A stretch of 64,000 nt of DNA from Stratiolaelaps scimitus (taxonomy: Eukaryota > Arthropoda > Arachnida > Mesostigmata > Laelapidae). The position numbers were made by a program, and so were the translations under genes. The stretch spans positions 3,769,501 to 3,833,500 of the forward strand of contig JABWDB010000011.1 of the NCBI GenBank assembly GCA_019614645.1, in the 5' to 3' direction. This document shows, in pieces, positions 46,767-59,429 of this stretch. The notes under the pieces were generated by a model, which did not search any database, was not told the origin of the DNA, and worked only from the letters and a program-made list of their open reading frames with translations. Within the stretch, counting starts at the first letter, position 1, and every line of letters begins with the position of its first letter.

Positions 46767-49700
46767 ATTATTATTATTAATCATGTCATTCCGGGATCCA
46801 TCTATGCTGACAGCTCCTGTTGATTCACTCGCGTTCGATGCCGCTTTCTTCTCCAGCGAGTTCATTTTCCATCTGCTGGACAGACGGCCGATCGTTGCTT
46901 GATGCCTAATCCTGTGACCTCATTCTTACTGGTGCGGGCCGAGCTGCTGCCATGGATCATATCGTTACGTCTGTCCCCTGTCCACGCAGGGGGTCTATGG
47001 GTGTCGCACCGCTGCTCTTCCACGCTATATATATATATATATATATCGATATATTTGTCTTTCTATCTCCCCCGGTCCCTTGTTAGTTTGCTCACAGTTT
47101 CTCGACACGGACGGCCGCCGGCGACCCTCGCATTAATTTGGTGCCCGCTCAGCTGCCACGAGCCGCGAGCCGGTGATGAGTTGTCGTCGTCGGCGTCGTT
47201 GTACAACACGATGTTCTCTTCGTTCGTTCTTCTCTCGACAGCGAAATGGACTCTACTGACGTGCAGCGTCCCATGGCCGCCCCGACAGTCCGTTTTTCCT
47301 TAGCGGCGGCGGTGGCCAGCGGATGGCGATGTACGATTCGACGCGGCATCGCCGAGGCCGCAGACATCACCTCCGTCGGATTGCAACGAGACATTCTGTT
47401 TCGACAACGGACACAGCCGGTCCGGCTTACCCGCCTCGACACTCCCAATCCCTACCGCACTCCACGACCCCCCCCCACACCGTCGTCGATGTCGTGAGCC
47501 TGTCATCGTATGCGACGTCCTCTGCCAGTCACCGCTTGACCCCATCACGTAGCTAGAAACGATATCGATGGCGTTAGCTTGCCAGTGCCAGCGTTGACGT
47601 CGCCGGTCGACGCGCGAGAGTTACCTCGTAGTGATGGTCTAAGCGTCTGAGACCGCCTCGCTGGCTCGCGCGGAGCGCCTCTGCCTGGAGGTGGGCCCAG
47701 TCCCGCACTTGTCACGACGCAGCAGTGTTCGTAGACAATCGCTGAGCGACGCTGCTCGGTGGGACGACGCCAAGCTGAGTTGCGTCTGCGAACATTCCGT
47801 GGTTCATCCTTCAATTTGCTTAGCCAGCCTTCATCCGATGGTGTCGGTGCCCGTCTCGATATGTGCGCCCTGTGTCAGCTGTGGCTACCCAGCGGTCAGA
47901 GAGATCAGCCGCCGCCGCCGCCACCGGCGTCAGCGAAGCCCCACCCTCTTGTGGGAGTGACGCCACAGCCAACATCACCGTCAGAAGCAACTGCTGGAGG
48001 GGCGGACCGCCAGTCGAAGGATGGGGATTCTTGATGCCTTTTTCAATCTGACGTTGGCGCACCTCGATGCCTGACCCCGCATCGTTGTGCCATTATGAAT
48101 CTCGTCCGAGTTCGGCGAAGCGGTGCAACCAACCACCCGCGATGACGCCTGATGTTCTTGCGTCCAGCGGTATGAGCGGGAGGCTGCCGAGGTGCCGCTA
48201 TTGACGACACACAACTCAGACCGGACTGAGGGTGACACGATGCGTTGCTGTCGGAACCTAGCCCTGGGGGAGCGCCACACGGCACAGGACGCTTTCGATA
48301 CGACACCACAAAGCGGTGTCTGTTGCTATTCAGGACGCCCACCCACTTAACACGCTGATTGAGATTCATGACGAGTATAGTGATGATATCAATAATCATC
48401 TAACAATAATCATGATAATACATGGCTGGCTGTGCAGGGTGCACCGTTCGGCCGTGCTACGCGTTACGTGTGCGATATATATATATGGGGAACAGAAGCC
48501 ATTGGCAACGAGGACTGGCAAGGATGCTGATGATTCGAGACAACACGACTCCGGGATGAATCATCATTAGTTGTGATTCCTATAGATTACGATGAGCACA
48601 TTCGAATGATTCGCTGAATGAGCAGGTGCGTGGCCGTCATCGGCTGACGCGGAGCCCGTCTTCTCTCTCGCTCTTATGTGTATATATATATATATATATA
48701 TGTGTGTGTCAGGTGTGTTAGGTAAGAGGTTGAAAATATGCTGAATACATTTTTAAATAGTATACATATATATATATTTTTTTTTGTGGGAAAAATGTGG
48801 TATTGGTATACTCTCTGATGACAACAGACATGGTATAAGAAATATTTTCATTAACATAAATTAATTAGTGAGCCAACAGAACTCTACGTGGTTTTGTTAT
48901 ATTGTTAATGTTAATTGTTGTTCGTATTCGCTACACAACACCGAATCGACATTAGACTACAATGGCTTACTTGAGCTTGGGGCAGGTTGCGCAATTGTTG
49001 GCGATAACGACAAAGGTACAATCGGGAGCCGGACACCACCGCGAGTCCGGATCGGTGGCGAGCACCCGCCGAAGCATGAACGCCTCGTATTTCGCCATCG
49101 CTATGCTGTCCTCGTTGAGTATGCTCTGGATATCGTTGGGATGGACATTTTCCGCGCACTCGGGACACGCGATGTTGCCGCGGCCTTCCGAGATCTCGAG
49201 GCGCAGATATCGGCGTAAGCAGTCCCAGCAGGCTCGATGGGGACAGAGCGTTAACTGTGGATGGGGACAAATGGACACGGTGAACGAATGGCATGAGTTA
49301 CATTGCAGCTGGGTTATGTTAACGCAATGTCAATTGCTGGCCGGGGGCTGAGCTCGTCGGTGGTTGGCGGTTGTGGCGCGCGGAGCGGGCCTCGAACGGG
49401 AATCAGTCGACGAGGGATCGACAAGTGGTCGGGTAATGGGGGGATGAGGTCTGACGAACCCCTCAGGGTTTGTTCGGACAGGGATTTCTTAATCAGTTTG
49501 GTTTTTCGTTTTTTTCCCTCGAACTCGCGCCCACGGACAGGACCGAGAGCGCGTCTGGCAGTCGCGACGGTCGGAACAAAACGAGCCGACGAAATTAACG
49601 GGGACAGGTTAATGAATAATTAAGCACAAAAATTGAAAGGAGTTGAACAATGTGTGTGTGTTTGTTTTTTTCCTCGTTTGGGTAATAGTGAATAGGTTAT

Positions 49701-51376
49701 AAGCAGCTGGAAAAACTCCCGCCGCGCCAATAGGAAGACGCGACAGTTTCTTCAACAGAAAAATCGATCGAAATTCTGTGTCAGGGTCTCACTTGACGAT
49801 GTTGAACGCTCACTCGAGAACTGTACTGCGATTGTCGCTAAGGACTCGGTCATACTCCACATGCTCATTAGCAACAGTTTTCCAATAGTGGTCCCCGACA
49901 AAATATGATTGGCGATTCGAGACGAAACTTTTAAGAAAAACGACTCGGAACTAATTAACTGCACAGATGTGGCATTTCAAGCGAGTAATTCGCCTGCTGC
50001 TCCTCCTCATCCGCCCGAGCGTGTGCCCTCGACGAAGGATAGGACAAGTCACTCGTCGAAATTACGCATAGAATCAGTGATCTGCTTATTGTCACGAATG
50101 TATGACTAGTATAAATATATTGTTATTAATCCGCCTCGATTATCGAACAATGGTACGTATTACGTTATGATGTACTACATATATATATATAATATATATA
50201 TATATATTAGAAACCCCTTCCGCAGTATGAAAACCAAAAACCGAATCGTTTTACGGCTTTAATATATATGTATATACTTCGTCTTGTTTGGATGCATGTA
50301 TTTATTTTATTATTATTATTATTATTATTCAGAATGCAGAATGCTGTTTATCGGGGGCATTTTTTTCAGAAAAGCCCTCCTCATTGTATCAAACAATATG
50401 TGTCCTGCGGGATTCGAACCAGAGACACTCATGTTATAGGTCCTTGGCGCTACCTCCACTCCACGCCGCTTGACTCATCGCGGTCTCATGTATTTTTCGC
50501 CTGAGTGGAACACAGGACCACGACACAGGTCTTGCGCCCCGCGAAAACCCCGATACAGTAGAAGAGGCCCTGAGTTCTTGGGACGAAGATGACGGTGGTC
50601 GCGGTTGTTACCACTGTCCTTTTGCATGCTCTGTGTATGTGAAGTATAACGCGTCACTAACGACGCTCTCGAGGAATACCTTGAGGGCGTCCCTAATGTC
50701 ATCGGTTTCTAGCGGAGAGATTCCCCACTCCGCCGCCGGCGCGCGAGATAACGAGAGCCAATAGAGAGATATAGCCAAGGTCCCCCTATGCGAGAATACC
50801 ACCCATCCTGCACGGAACGCCCACGACGGGCGCTTCGGTGGCAAATTGGCCATTGGCTCACGTCCGACACGCTAGTGTCATGATGCAGCATGTCAATTAT
50901 CGAAAACAATCTCACTGTCGATCAGCTGTGACAGATCGGCTAAGCGGTCTCAAAAAGCGTCGTACCTTTGGGAAGAACTCCCGATCTAGCTCCAGTAGAC
51001 ACAGGGGACACTCGAGCGTCGGGGCGTCCTGCAGCGCCTGCTGCTGCTGCACCTGCTCCTGTTGTTGCTGCTGTTGTTGCTGCAGCTGCTGCAGCAGCAA
51101 CTGCTGCTGCTGCTGCTGCCGATGGCTCCCCTGATCGCCGGCACGTTCTCTGACGGCCCCCTTGCCGCAGGCGATTCCGCCGCCATGCAGACTCTGACCG
51201 GTGCCGCTCGTCAGAGCGGTGTCCGGTCCCGGACCACTGGCGCCGCTCTCGGCATCCCACGAATGCTGCCGGACCGCCTCCGGACTCGCATCTTGCCTGA
51301 AATCGAAGGAGACAATTGATAACACGTTGCAGAAATGGTCGAACAGGTTCGAGCATTATCGTGGTGTGATTCTACT

Positions 51377-51407
<31 letters not shown>

Positions 51408-53606
51408 GTGACTCGGCACGCTTCGGTTAGATTTCCTCGAGGGGTCAACCAACGAGGTCATAGGTGCCATTGAGTGTGACGAGTCTTCGACAAACTTTAC
51501 CGTAAAACCAGATCATATAAAAGTATCAGAGCGGGTATTAGCTGTGGGGGTAGTGGATGATCATTGAACGACCTATATTCCTCCGATTGGTTCATTCCGT
51601 AGAGATGGCTAGCTAGCCAATGCCTGTGCAGGCACAACGGTGGTAAACGGTGGTGTCGTTTGATTAGCCGGCTTCGCGTATCGGATACTGACGATAGAGG
51701 GCACATCAGTTGGACGGGGTGATGGACGGCGAGAGAAGGGGAGAGAGAGAGTGTAAAGATTGCATCACCCACAAAACCAGCGTCGATCAGTGTCGTATGA
51801 CGTTGACCATTCTAACCTGAAATGTCTACACGGGGCCGGCTCCCCCTGCCGATAGTCCGCCGTATATTTAGGATTCGCAGTGCATTGACGTGCGCGACGC
51901 ATTCGTATCAAAGGTGTCACCGAGTCACGTTTGCTGGCGGCATTAGACATCAGCGCATAGCAAATACGCATATTGCTAACGAATACGCGAATCGGAAAGA
52001 GAAAATCCAATGAGGCGCACCCCCCCCCCCCGAAATTCAGGATAAATCCAGTGAAAAATCATTACAGCCCCTTCAACCTCACCAGAGAGAGAGAGAGAGC
52101 GACTCCATCAGCCACTAAAAACTATACGTTTTAATGAAATAATAGCGAGGTGGCCGTTGTTGTTATTTTTAATTAACATGTATTCTTACATCCACTGTAT
52201 TTGTGTGCGGCACAAGTTTCATGTGAGGTCGCTTTGCTCTAGTCTCTCTATTAATAATAATACGAGCAGTAATAATACCGGTAAGGTCTCGCATCGTTCG
52301 CATCACTGTCTGTCATTTTCGAAAGTTCCTCGCATAACAATAATAATAATAATCCATTTTTCGGGGGGGGATTAAGGCCGACATGAGAGTAGAAACGTCC
52401 CCGCACTCTCGCGCACTTCGTGTCATCGCCTGTGAATGCTAATTCTCTCAAGTTCTGTTGTTGTGGTGATATTACCCTACCGTGTTATGTCATTGGGTCA
52501 CGTCGTACGACAACAGCTCGATCATCGGCAGGTTTTGACCGATGACGGTGGGGTTAGTCTGGCAATGTTTCGCTCAGACGGTTATCCTATTTATCGGGGG
52601 GGGGGGGGGGAGGGGGGTAAGAAGCCGTGGTAAGCGTGGGGTGCGTGAGTGTGCGTGTGTGTGTGTGTATACACAAACTTTTAGATGGCACGCAGTATGT
52701 AAACAGAATACGGGACACGCTGACTCTGGTGTGAACGGCGATTTGCGAACGATTTCCGGAACCCAACAAACATTTGACCCCAGTGTACACTGACGGGTGA
52801 TTGGTGCCGTCCTCGGCTGCCACAAGGCACGGCGTGGTCCTGCTGCGCGGAGCCGCCGTAACTCGGTGGCGACAACGAGTTTCGTAAGATCGAGTTTCGT
52901 ACTCTGAGAGAGATATATAGGGGAAGTTCTTGCACGCGTACGACGACACCCTTATGCTACACAGAGTATCGTGGTCTGAGTTGTGTTGACGGGACGAGCT
53001 GAACTGGAGAAATTGCTCTAGAAATTGTCTCCGAAACAAACAAATGATGGATGCTCTCTGTTGTGTATGGTGTACACCACCATGCAAGCTCCGAGGCGTT
53101 AATTGGTTCATTCGCCATTACTTATTACTAATTCGAATAGTCAATTTGCGTATGCTTTACTCCGGTTCGATCTCGCAGTCGAGAGTGGTAGGATATTACA
53201 TCGAGGTGAGGACTGGGCATTTTCGCGCGCACTTTTGATCCTGCATTCGACTGGATGCAACGCTCCGATCGAGAACAAGGGAACTGCTAGCTTATATGCC
53301 CAATAGAGCCGTCGGGTGAAATTGGTGTGAATCTCTGAAGCTTGTGATATCCTCACGGTGGGCTTGGGGTCTTCCGCAGAGGATCTGTTGCATCTGGTGC
53401 CACAGAACAGAGACAGGTATATTTGATTGATCACTCGTATCGTCGTGACAGATTGTTTCGAAATGATTCAACTTGAAGCATTAGTTCTATATTTGTTACC
53501 TTTCGACGAATCTAGCCGCGAACTGCGTGAACGTCGCTGGCGGAGTCGAACCAAAGAGGCTCCTCAAGGAGAACCGGCTTTTCCGGCTGCTCGACGGGCC
53601 CGTCAT
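42557..53606 (-). CDS. RNF19: RNF19-like RBR E3 ubiquitin ligase, eight coding exons
   Basis: Exons 53606-53500, 51296-50966, 49254-48971, 45972-45753, 45336-45087, 44381-44181, 43722-43492 and 42777-42557 all have GT-AG borders and matching phases, giving 614 residues. RBR ligases accept ubiquitin from an E2 on a RING2 cysteine and pass it to a substrate; RNF19A/B are membrane-anchored. Order seen: basic N-terminus with [12 protein letters not shown], polyglutamine tract ~96-122, RING1 C132-C179 ([10 protein letters not shown]...CPEC), IBR with RWCPAPDC and [20 protein letters not shown]2 from C310 with likely catalytic C325 in [29 protein letters not shown], and two membrane segments (~375-398 and ~425-460, [17 protein letters not shown]). 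The tail keeps GVRLEFDE and [12 protein letters not shown] as in RNF19A, and ends at a TGA. It is shorter than vertebrate RNF19A. Exon 1 and the 3' end are the least certain parts. Confidence 0.9.
42945..43010 (+). repeat. Dispersed ~70-base repeat (GTGGACGTTAAATGCTTA..GGCTGAGA type)
   Basis: TCTTATGAAGCAATGCCGGA, GTGGACGTTAAATGCTTA, then GGCTGAGACTGAGCC. The same order is found at 46375-46437 and 57410-57475 and shortened at 3463-3515. It lies just upstream of the last RNF19-like coding exon, in intron 7. Confidence 0.6.
46077..46220 (-). repeat. tRNA-derived SINE in RNF19-like intron 3
   Basis: The minus strand reads CCGGCTTGGAAGGCTAAGTC, a GCAGGTTCGAGCCCTGC T-arm, TGACATAAAAGAGAGCTTAA, AAAATTGCAGCTCC and a (TTTACC)n end. 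It is nearly intact and close to the 4849 copy, so relatively young. Confidence 0.85.
46262..46437 (+). repeat. Two tandem copies of the dispersed ~70-base repeat
   Basis: Copy 1 has GTTCACGAAATGTTTAAG with GCTGAGAGTCAGCC. Copy 2, ~98 bases on, has GTCTTACAGAGCAAAAAGC, GTGAACGTGAAATGCTTAGG and GCTGCGAGTCAGTCCGAACG. Confidence 0.6.
46697..46781. repeat. (ATT)n array with periodic AATT slips
   Basis: Runs of 5-9 ATT units are separated by TTAATTA interruptions, forming a higher-order pattern in intron 3 of the RNF19-like gene. Confidence 0.85.
46782..48970. other. Remainder of RNF19-like intron 3
   Basis: No gene supported. CpG-rich with several chance frames on both strands, and (TA)n at 47027-47046 and 48679-48700. 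Confidence 0.4.
50178..50208. repeat. (TA)n array with one phase slip in RNF19-like intron 2
   Basis: TATATATATATAATATATAT continuing to AGAAAC. Confidence 0.85.
50290..50480 (-). repeat. Candidate SINE of a second tRNA-headed type
   Basis: Minus strand: a tRNA-like head GCGGCGTGGAGTGGAGGTAG to TCTGGTTCGAATCCCGCAGG, with a perfect B-box, then ACATATTGTTTGATACAATG, a GGGCTTTTCTGAAAAAAATG body and an (AAT)n tail. Head, body and simple-repeat tail are typical of a SINE. I see no second copy of the body in the window. Confidence 0.45.
51040..51122 (-). repeat. CAG/CAA repeat encoding polyglutamine in the RNF19-like gene
   Basis: Minus-strand CAG/CAA codons with a few CTG/TTG, GAG and GTG give a 27-residue Gln-rich tract directly before RING1. 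Mixed CAG and CAA codons suggest selection on the protein or an aged repeat. Confidence 0.85.
51380..51404. repeat. (TA)n microsatellite in RNF19-like intron 1
   Basis: About 12 TA units. Confidence 0.9.
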
Positions 53607-56600
53607 CGCGAGCAAGGGCAACCTCCACGCACACCACCACCTCGACTCTCGCCTCTGGTTACGGCCGTCGCAATACAGGACGACCGATCCTGAGTACCAC
53701 TCCACAGGCAGAGGAACCCCTGTCAAGGTTCGGATCACAGGACTTCAAGACTCCCGTGACCGGTTGGATTCACCGATACATGACCCCGATTGTCATCACC
53801 GCTCTGGACCGCCGACGCCGTCTGCAAGAAACCAGAGAGAACATGTGTGAATACTAGTGAATGTAAGCAATGCAATATGGCAAGTGAATTGGACGCGATT
53901 CGAACAGGTCCAATTATCGAAAATGCTGCTGATTATGTTGCCGCTGGTGTTGCAGCCCATCGATTTTTGTCGAGCGTGGAACAGAATCCGGTATCTGCCG
54001 ATCGCTGACATCTGGTAGAATAGAGGTGAAAACAGTGGGTAAGGTCTACGAACGTTTACCTGGCCACCCGCAACCAGAATTAACTATTACTATACTGGAA
54101 TTATGGAACTACGCACAATCAGAGAAGATGATACAGAGTGGGTGTCGATCATTGAGGGTTAAGTTAATGTGAATATATATATATAAACATAGCGAAACAT
54201 ATATATATATATACTTACTTAGAAACTTATCGCCAGAATAGTCAACTTTGTCATTTTATATCAAGCATTTTCTACAAATTCCTGATTGTAGCCTTTCAAA
54301 TTATTTAGAAATACCCCCCCCAGTCCCTGTATATAATAATGGAGGCAGGTTTTTATATGTTCTTTCGAACATTTAATGAAGCACCGTAACGCAGATCTTA
54401 ACAATCCCGCATATGTTCATTTTCGTATGGTGCGCACCTCATACCGACCATGGTCAGCCGCAACCACGAATGACATGGGTGAAATACATATAGCATGCGC
54501 CCATACCCGAAACACGTTCATATGGTGTTGTACAGTGTCAGTGATACATATTGTCGAGCCTAGCTAGCCGCCCTTTGAGATGTCGGCGATGGTACCTTGG
54601 TGTCGGCCCAGCGCATAGCCATGGACAGTCTGTATCACGTCTGTGAATTGACCAACGTGAATTGTAGCCTCTTTCACCGCCGGTCGCGTGTTCCGAGAGG
54701 TCTTCAGCGATATATAGCTGTGCACCGAGCTGAATGCCCCGCCTCGATTGACGCGCCCGATGCTGGCTCTCGCAACGCGTATACCTCTACGCGTCTGCTG
54801 GTACTCCTGTACAGACTGAACGAGCTGTCCGTGAAACAGCAACACGCTTATTCTAAGCGCACTACCCGAGCCACTTGGCCAGCCCTCAACAGTCGATCGC
54901 TGCCTGCCCATATAATACGAGTTACTGCGATACGAGCTTTAATTGTGTATGCGCGTAAACGATGCACAGCAGATTGTGCAGCAGCAGCAGCAGAATGTGG
55001 CAACAGCTAGCAGCATAATAGGCTTGTAAATGCTCTCAATCAGATACAGGTAGCGAGCAATCCCATACCATGGTTAGAACGCTTTTCCGAGACTATTTTT
55101 TTTGTCGCTGAACGGACGCCGTTGAGGACTGTCAGGAGCAGTCCGATGGGAAAATCTCGCTTCGGAAGGTAGCTCTCCTAGAGGCAGCCGGGCCGTGACC
55201 GGGTGAAAACAGCTGGGCCAACGAGACTAGAGTCTGCTGGGATACATGTGAGTGTGCCCATAGTCGTCGACGTCTCCCATATCCGATCCGGCTGGTCGCT
55301 GGAAAGATGCATCTACACATGTGATCTCATTCATCGTGTGACAACTACGCCGCTCAACATCAGCCGGCCAACCGCCGGATGCCGACGAGAGTTACAAGGG
55401 TCGTGGATTTGCGTGCGAGCCGTGCCCCCCCAAAAAGTTCGGCCCATATCGTTTCTACAAAATGGGCTTCATTTCATGAGAACTTCGAGAAGTTCCTTCT
55501 TGCCGTGGCAGCCGCACATCGGTCAAACCTCGTGACAATGTATCGCTACACTTTCCATAGGCCAAGGCCAGCTGATGTCTGTTTCTATCGTCTCGCTCCC
55601 GTTCAGCCTTGTACCATTGAGAAAAATATGTTTGTATCTGTTTACGAGACGTCGCCGCACCGGCGACAACGCCTGTACGAGCCGATAATCCAAGATCAGC
55701 CAATTTAATAAGACGCTCTATTGTTACATACGTGGCTATTGTACCACGATTGACGCGCATCCTCGATCCGTTTACATCGGGGAAGATGTTTTCGCGATAC
55801 CAGCGCTGACTTCATCGATTCCAAAAAGTGAAGGGTGAAGTCAGAGTTGCGATTTCGCCTGGCGACATCGCCGCTCCTGACGATGATGATCTGACGGTCG
55901 GGCGGATTGCGCGATGGCCGCGCGGATCGCGCGGTCCCCCATTGAAGGAGACGTCGCCGCTATTCTTCTTGGTTAAGCTACGCTGGCCGCGGCCGTGCCA
56001 AGCGACTCACTCAACGGCGCGTATCCGCCTCAGAGCGACGACGACGACATCGCATCGACCCGGTGTGTGTGCCCGCCTATGTGTGTGCCCGCCGAAGGGC
56101 CCCAAGGTACCTGTCTGTCCAACCGAGCAGGCGACAATTGCTTGGTCGCCTACTAATGCTGCTGGTGCCAGTGCAGTAGCCGAGCGCCAGCGTCGCATTA
56201 ACAACACTGAAAAACGCACACGCACGAACGCGCTTCCGAAGCTGTCGAGTCGTCAGCGACGACGCCGAGAGACCCGACCGCACCGCGTCTTAGCAAAGCT
56301 CGGTCATAATCCCAGTCGCTCGTATCGCCATACGAGCGACAGGCGAACGCCAGTCAACGAAGTCGCTGAACACCGACGAACGCACCGACGGGCAAAAATC
56401 GGGCACGGTCTCCGACCAGGGCCCAGACCGAGCAGGGGCTCGTAATGTTGCTATATCGTCGAACTTCACGTTCGCGTCGCGTTCGCCATTGTTGTCCGCA
56501 AACAACAAAGCGCCCTCGCCCAGTCACCATTCGAGCCAACGGGGGCCGCCACCGGGGTGCCATCGTCGGCTCAGTTTTTATATCGATAGATCTATAGATA

Positions 56601-56747
56601 CAATGGATATATGTCGTCGAAGAGATGACGAACGGGCTCGATGCGGCGAACAAGCACAGCGGCGAAGCGTGCCAGTAGCAGTAATAAGATAGACGCGTCT
56701 GATGTGATTTTTTCCGCTAGGTTCCGGACTTGGCCTTCCACGAAGGT
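53607..56747. other. Upstream region of the RNF19-like gene; no certain gene
   Basis: Minus-strand open frames at 54564-54911 (ending QTVHGYALGRHQGTIADISK) and 55455-55760 (LIKLADLGLSARTGVVAGAA) look moderately protein-like but match nothing I know, and opposite-strand frames overlap both. The GC-rich frame at 55828-56445 is low complexity. (TA)n at 54174-54185 and 54200-54212. The RNF19-like promoter should lie just upstream of 53606. Confidence 0.35.
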
Positions 56748-57036
56748 TCATATATATATATATATATATACTTCAGTAGTACTTCAATATATTTCAGTGA
56801 TCTTGGCCTCTGGCGGATGAGCGCGAAATCGCAAAGCAAGCCGACCGCGATATTGTCATCGGTAATTTATGTATGATGTCGCAATGAGTACAGAGTTGTC
56901 ACTGAATCTGAGCAACAACAACAATGACGATCGTCTAAGATCAGATGCGAACGAAAGGATGGACAAAGGGAAATAAACGATGATACGCGAAATCGGATAT
57001 AATATCAATGCTGATGGGCCCGTGATGGGTCGCCCT
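56748..57036 (+). repeat. ~280-bp repeat, copy 1 of an inverted pair
   Basis: Begins with (TA)n and CTTCAG, then CAGTGATCTTGGCCTCTGGC and GGATGAGCGCG, through GACGATCGTCTAAGATCAGA to CGTGATGGGTCGCCCT. The reverse complement of 61890-62162 follows it closely along the whole length, with a ~20-base insertion near the TA end. No coding frame or tRNA head is seen. Confidence 0.85.
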
Positions 57037-57409
57037 TCGCCGTTATCTCATGCTCTTGCCATATTAAGTGCGGCGTAGTGTGTTCACTCTTAGAGGGAGG
57101 GAGGGAGGGGTGTGTGTGTGTGTAATGGACAATGTCAAAACACAAATAAACATCATAGTATTTTCATGATTATTTTATTGTTGGTGCTGCTGCTGCTGCT
57201 GCTGCAACTTCAAATGGTCTTGTACCACGTTGCGAGCGCGGTTCAGGGTTGGTTTGGGAGTGACTGTGGTTCTAGAGCGATTTACGGCTATGAATATGAT
57301 ATCTTGTGCGAATGTCGTCCGCGTGAAATCTACATATACACGATACGGGTTCGATCCCGATCATTGTACATTTCTGCATTCAAAAAAATAGGGCGTTGTC
57401 AATTAATTA

Positions 57410-57475
57410 AACAATGCCCGAAAGCAATTTCGTGGACGTCCAATGTTTTTAGGCTGAGAGTCAGCACGAACGACG
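57410..57475 (+). repeat. Dispersed ~70-base repeat
   Basis: AACAATGCCCGAAAGCAATT, CGTGGACGTCCAATG and GGCTGAGAGTCAGCACGAAC. A further copy of the family at 3463, 42945 and 46262. Confidence 0.6.
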
Positions 57476-59429
57476 TTCATTAATTAGCCCAGTAAATACG
57501 AGTGGGAGTGGAGATTGTGGACTATATTCATGCGTATTTGTCAGGTTCACACGAACGCTGCTCGAGATGAGAATGACGCGAAACCATTTACGAATAAATA
57601 GAGTAGGCAATGGGCCAAGAGTCGGCCGTCGCCGTCTGCCCATGCGGGAGAGGCCTCCGAGTGTCGATGCATTGCGACGCGACGTCCGCTTATCCTCATT
57701 GGACAAATCCAATTCATAGTATTGTAATATAATCGATACAATTATATATATTATATCGCTATACGTTATATACAATTGCACCCTCCGTATATACATATGA
57801 ATAGTATGGGTAGGTAAACCGCTCCTGTTGTTATTATTATTAATATTATTATGAGCTCGATGCTTCGTGCGATCGGCGTTGTGGTAGCAGCAGCAGCAGT
57901 AGTTACTCTGCAATCCTGGCAGCCTTTTCGCCGATGCGGTGTGATGCGATGAGACACGCACAGTTTTGTGCGGCTTGAATGAAACGAGATTGTCATCATA
58001 AGTTATGGGATGATAAAGGAGAATATAATCCAGTGTCGTTTTTGGGGCAGGGGCCAGCGCGACAGAGGCAGCGCGGCAGTGTATCCATCGCTCTCTGGCT
58101 GTACCGTGCTCTTTTTTATATCGTCGCTAACGTCATCGGCTCGAATTCTGTCGAGTTTCGTTCGCCTACCGTCGAATTAGCATGGCAAGATTGCGGGTCA
58201 ACACCAGCCAGCACACAGATTCAGCTGGCTGAGTGAGCTGGTGAGGTTGCAGGCAAATGTATGCCAATCGGGTATTATCGGGTATTAACCGAGCGGCAGG
58301 GAGTCTCACACGAGAACAGCAGGTGATGTTGATCTTGGGGGTCCCCGCACAGGGACAGGGAAATCACAATAGAAAATAAATACTATATAATAATCCCATC
58401 GACGATGCCGATCGAGAATTCAACTCTCGGCAAGCAAGTGTTTGTGGCATTGTAACAACATTAGTCTGCAGCGTTGATCTTCCTTCCGATTCTATAGACA
58501 ATTTCGTAACGCTCGTCTCGAATCGGTTGATTTGTATGATGTATATATATATATATATATATAATTTTATCTAAAAACGTTTGATTGTATAGTGTGTATT
58601 TTCATTTGTGATTTGCCTATTTGACCTGAATTTGTTACTATTTCACTATATTTATCACTTGTTGCATACTTTGTTTGGCGCCTTACGCCACATTTTCTTC
58701 TATCTTTTTTCGACTCGGCCGACGGCAGCTTAGGCTACTTGACAGTAGCCTGTCGAGTTCACAACGACCCGACCTGCAACGCGTTATATGATCGATTATG
58801 CTAGCCAAGAAGTTACGCTAAGCGACGGTAGAACCAACGGTGTCGTTCGTAGCCGATTGCCACGCATGTTAGCATGGCAACACGACCCCTTTAAAGGAAA
58901 AGAGAAGAAAAAAAAACGTGTTTTCCTCCAGTTTTCAATAGCGTACCCTTCACGCAGCGCATATTGTCTTCGTTGTGGCAATCGACACGTGGCGTCAATG
59001 ACGCCAAGCATGGTGCCAACTGTTGTCACGTCACATACAAGGAAATAATCCCATAGACTTCTTCAGCTGGTCTTCCGCCGAACGCGTGATTAGTTCACGC
59101 AGTATCGGAAGCCTACGCTTTTTTTATAGTCGACAGGTCCAATGTCTCTTTACCGCTCCCCTAGGCCATTTCCAACTGAAGGCCATGTTGCAAGGCCGCC
59201 TGTCCTCGATGCAGACGGTGACGTGAGGCGCATGCATCGGTCGACTTCGCCCGCGCTCAAGCAACAAACGTCCAACGGCTTGATTGGCTGCCCAATGACA
59301 GGCTCAGGACGATGCAACGCTCTTGCCGAGAGAAAAACCAACAGCTCCCAAAGCGTTCGACTACAGCACTGACACGAGATCGTGCTGACTTTCGACCGTT
59401 GAATCGAGACAGAGAGGCGGAGGGAGAGA
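57476..59429. other. Intergenic, no gene seen
   Basis: (TA)n at 58542-58563, a CAG-type run near 57888. No coding frame supported. Confidence 0.4.

Noticed and set aside
54564..55760. Two minus-strand frames that look moderately protein-like
   Set aside because: No family match and no phased splice junction joining them. Plus-strand frames of similar length overlap, so coding status cannot be decided.
55828..56445. 205-codon open frame on the plus strand
   Set aside because: GC-rich with Arg/Pro/Thr-rich low-complexity translation and no recognised domain. Overlapping frames on the other strand look similar.
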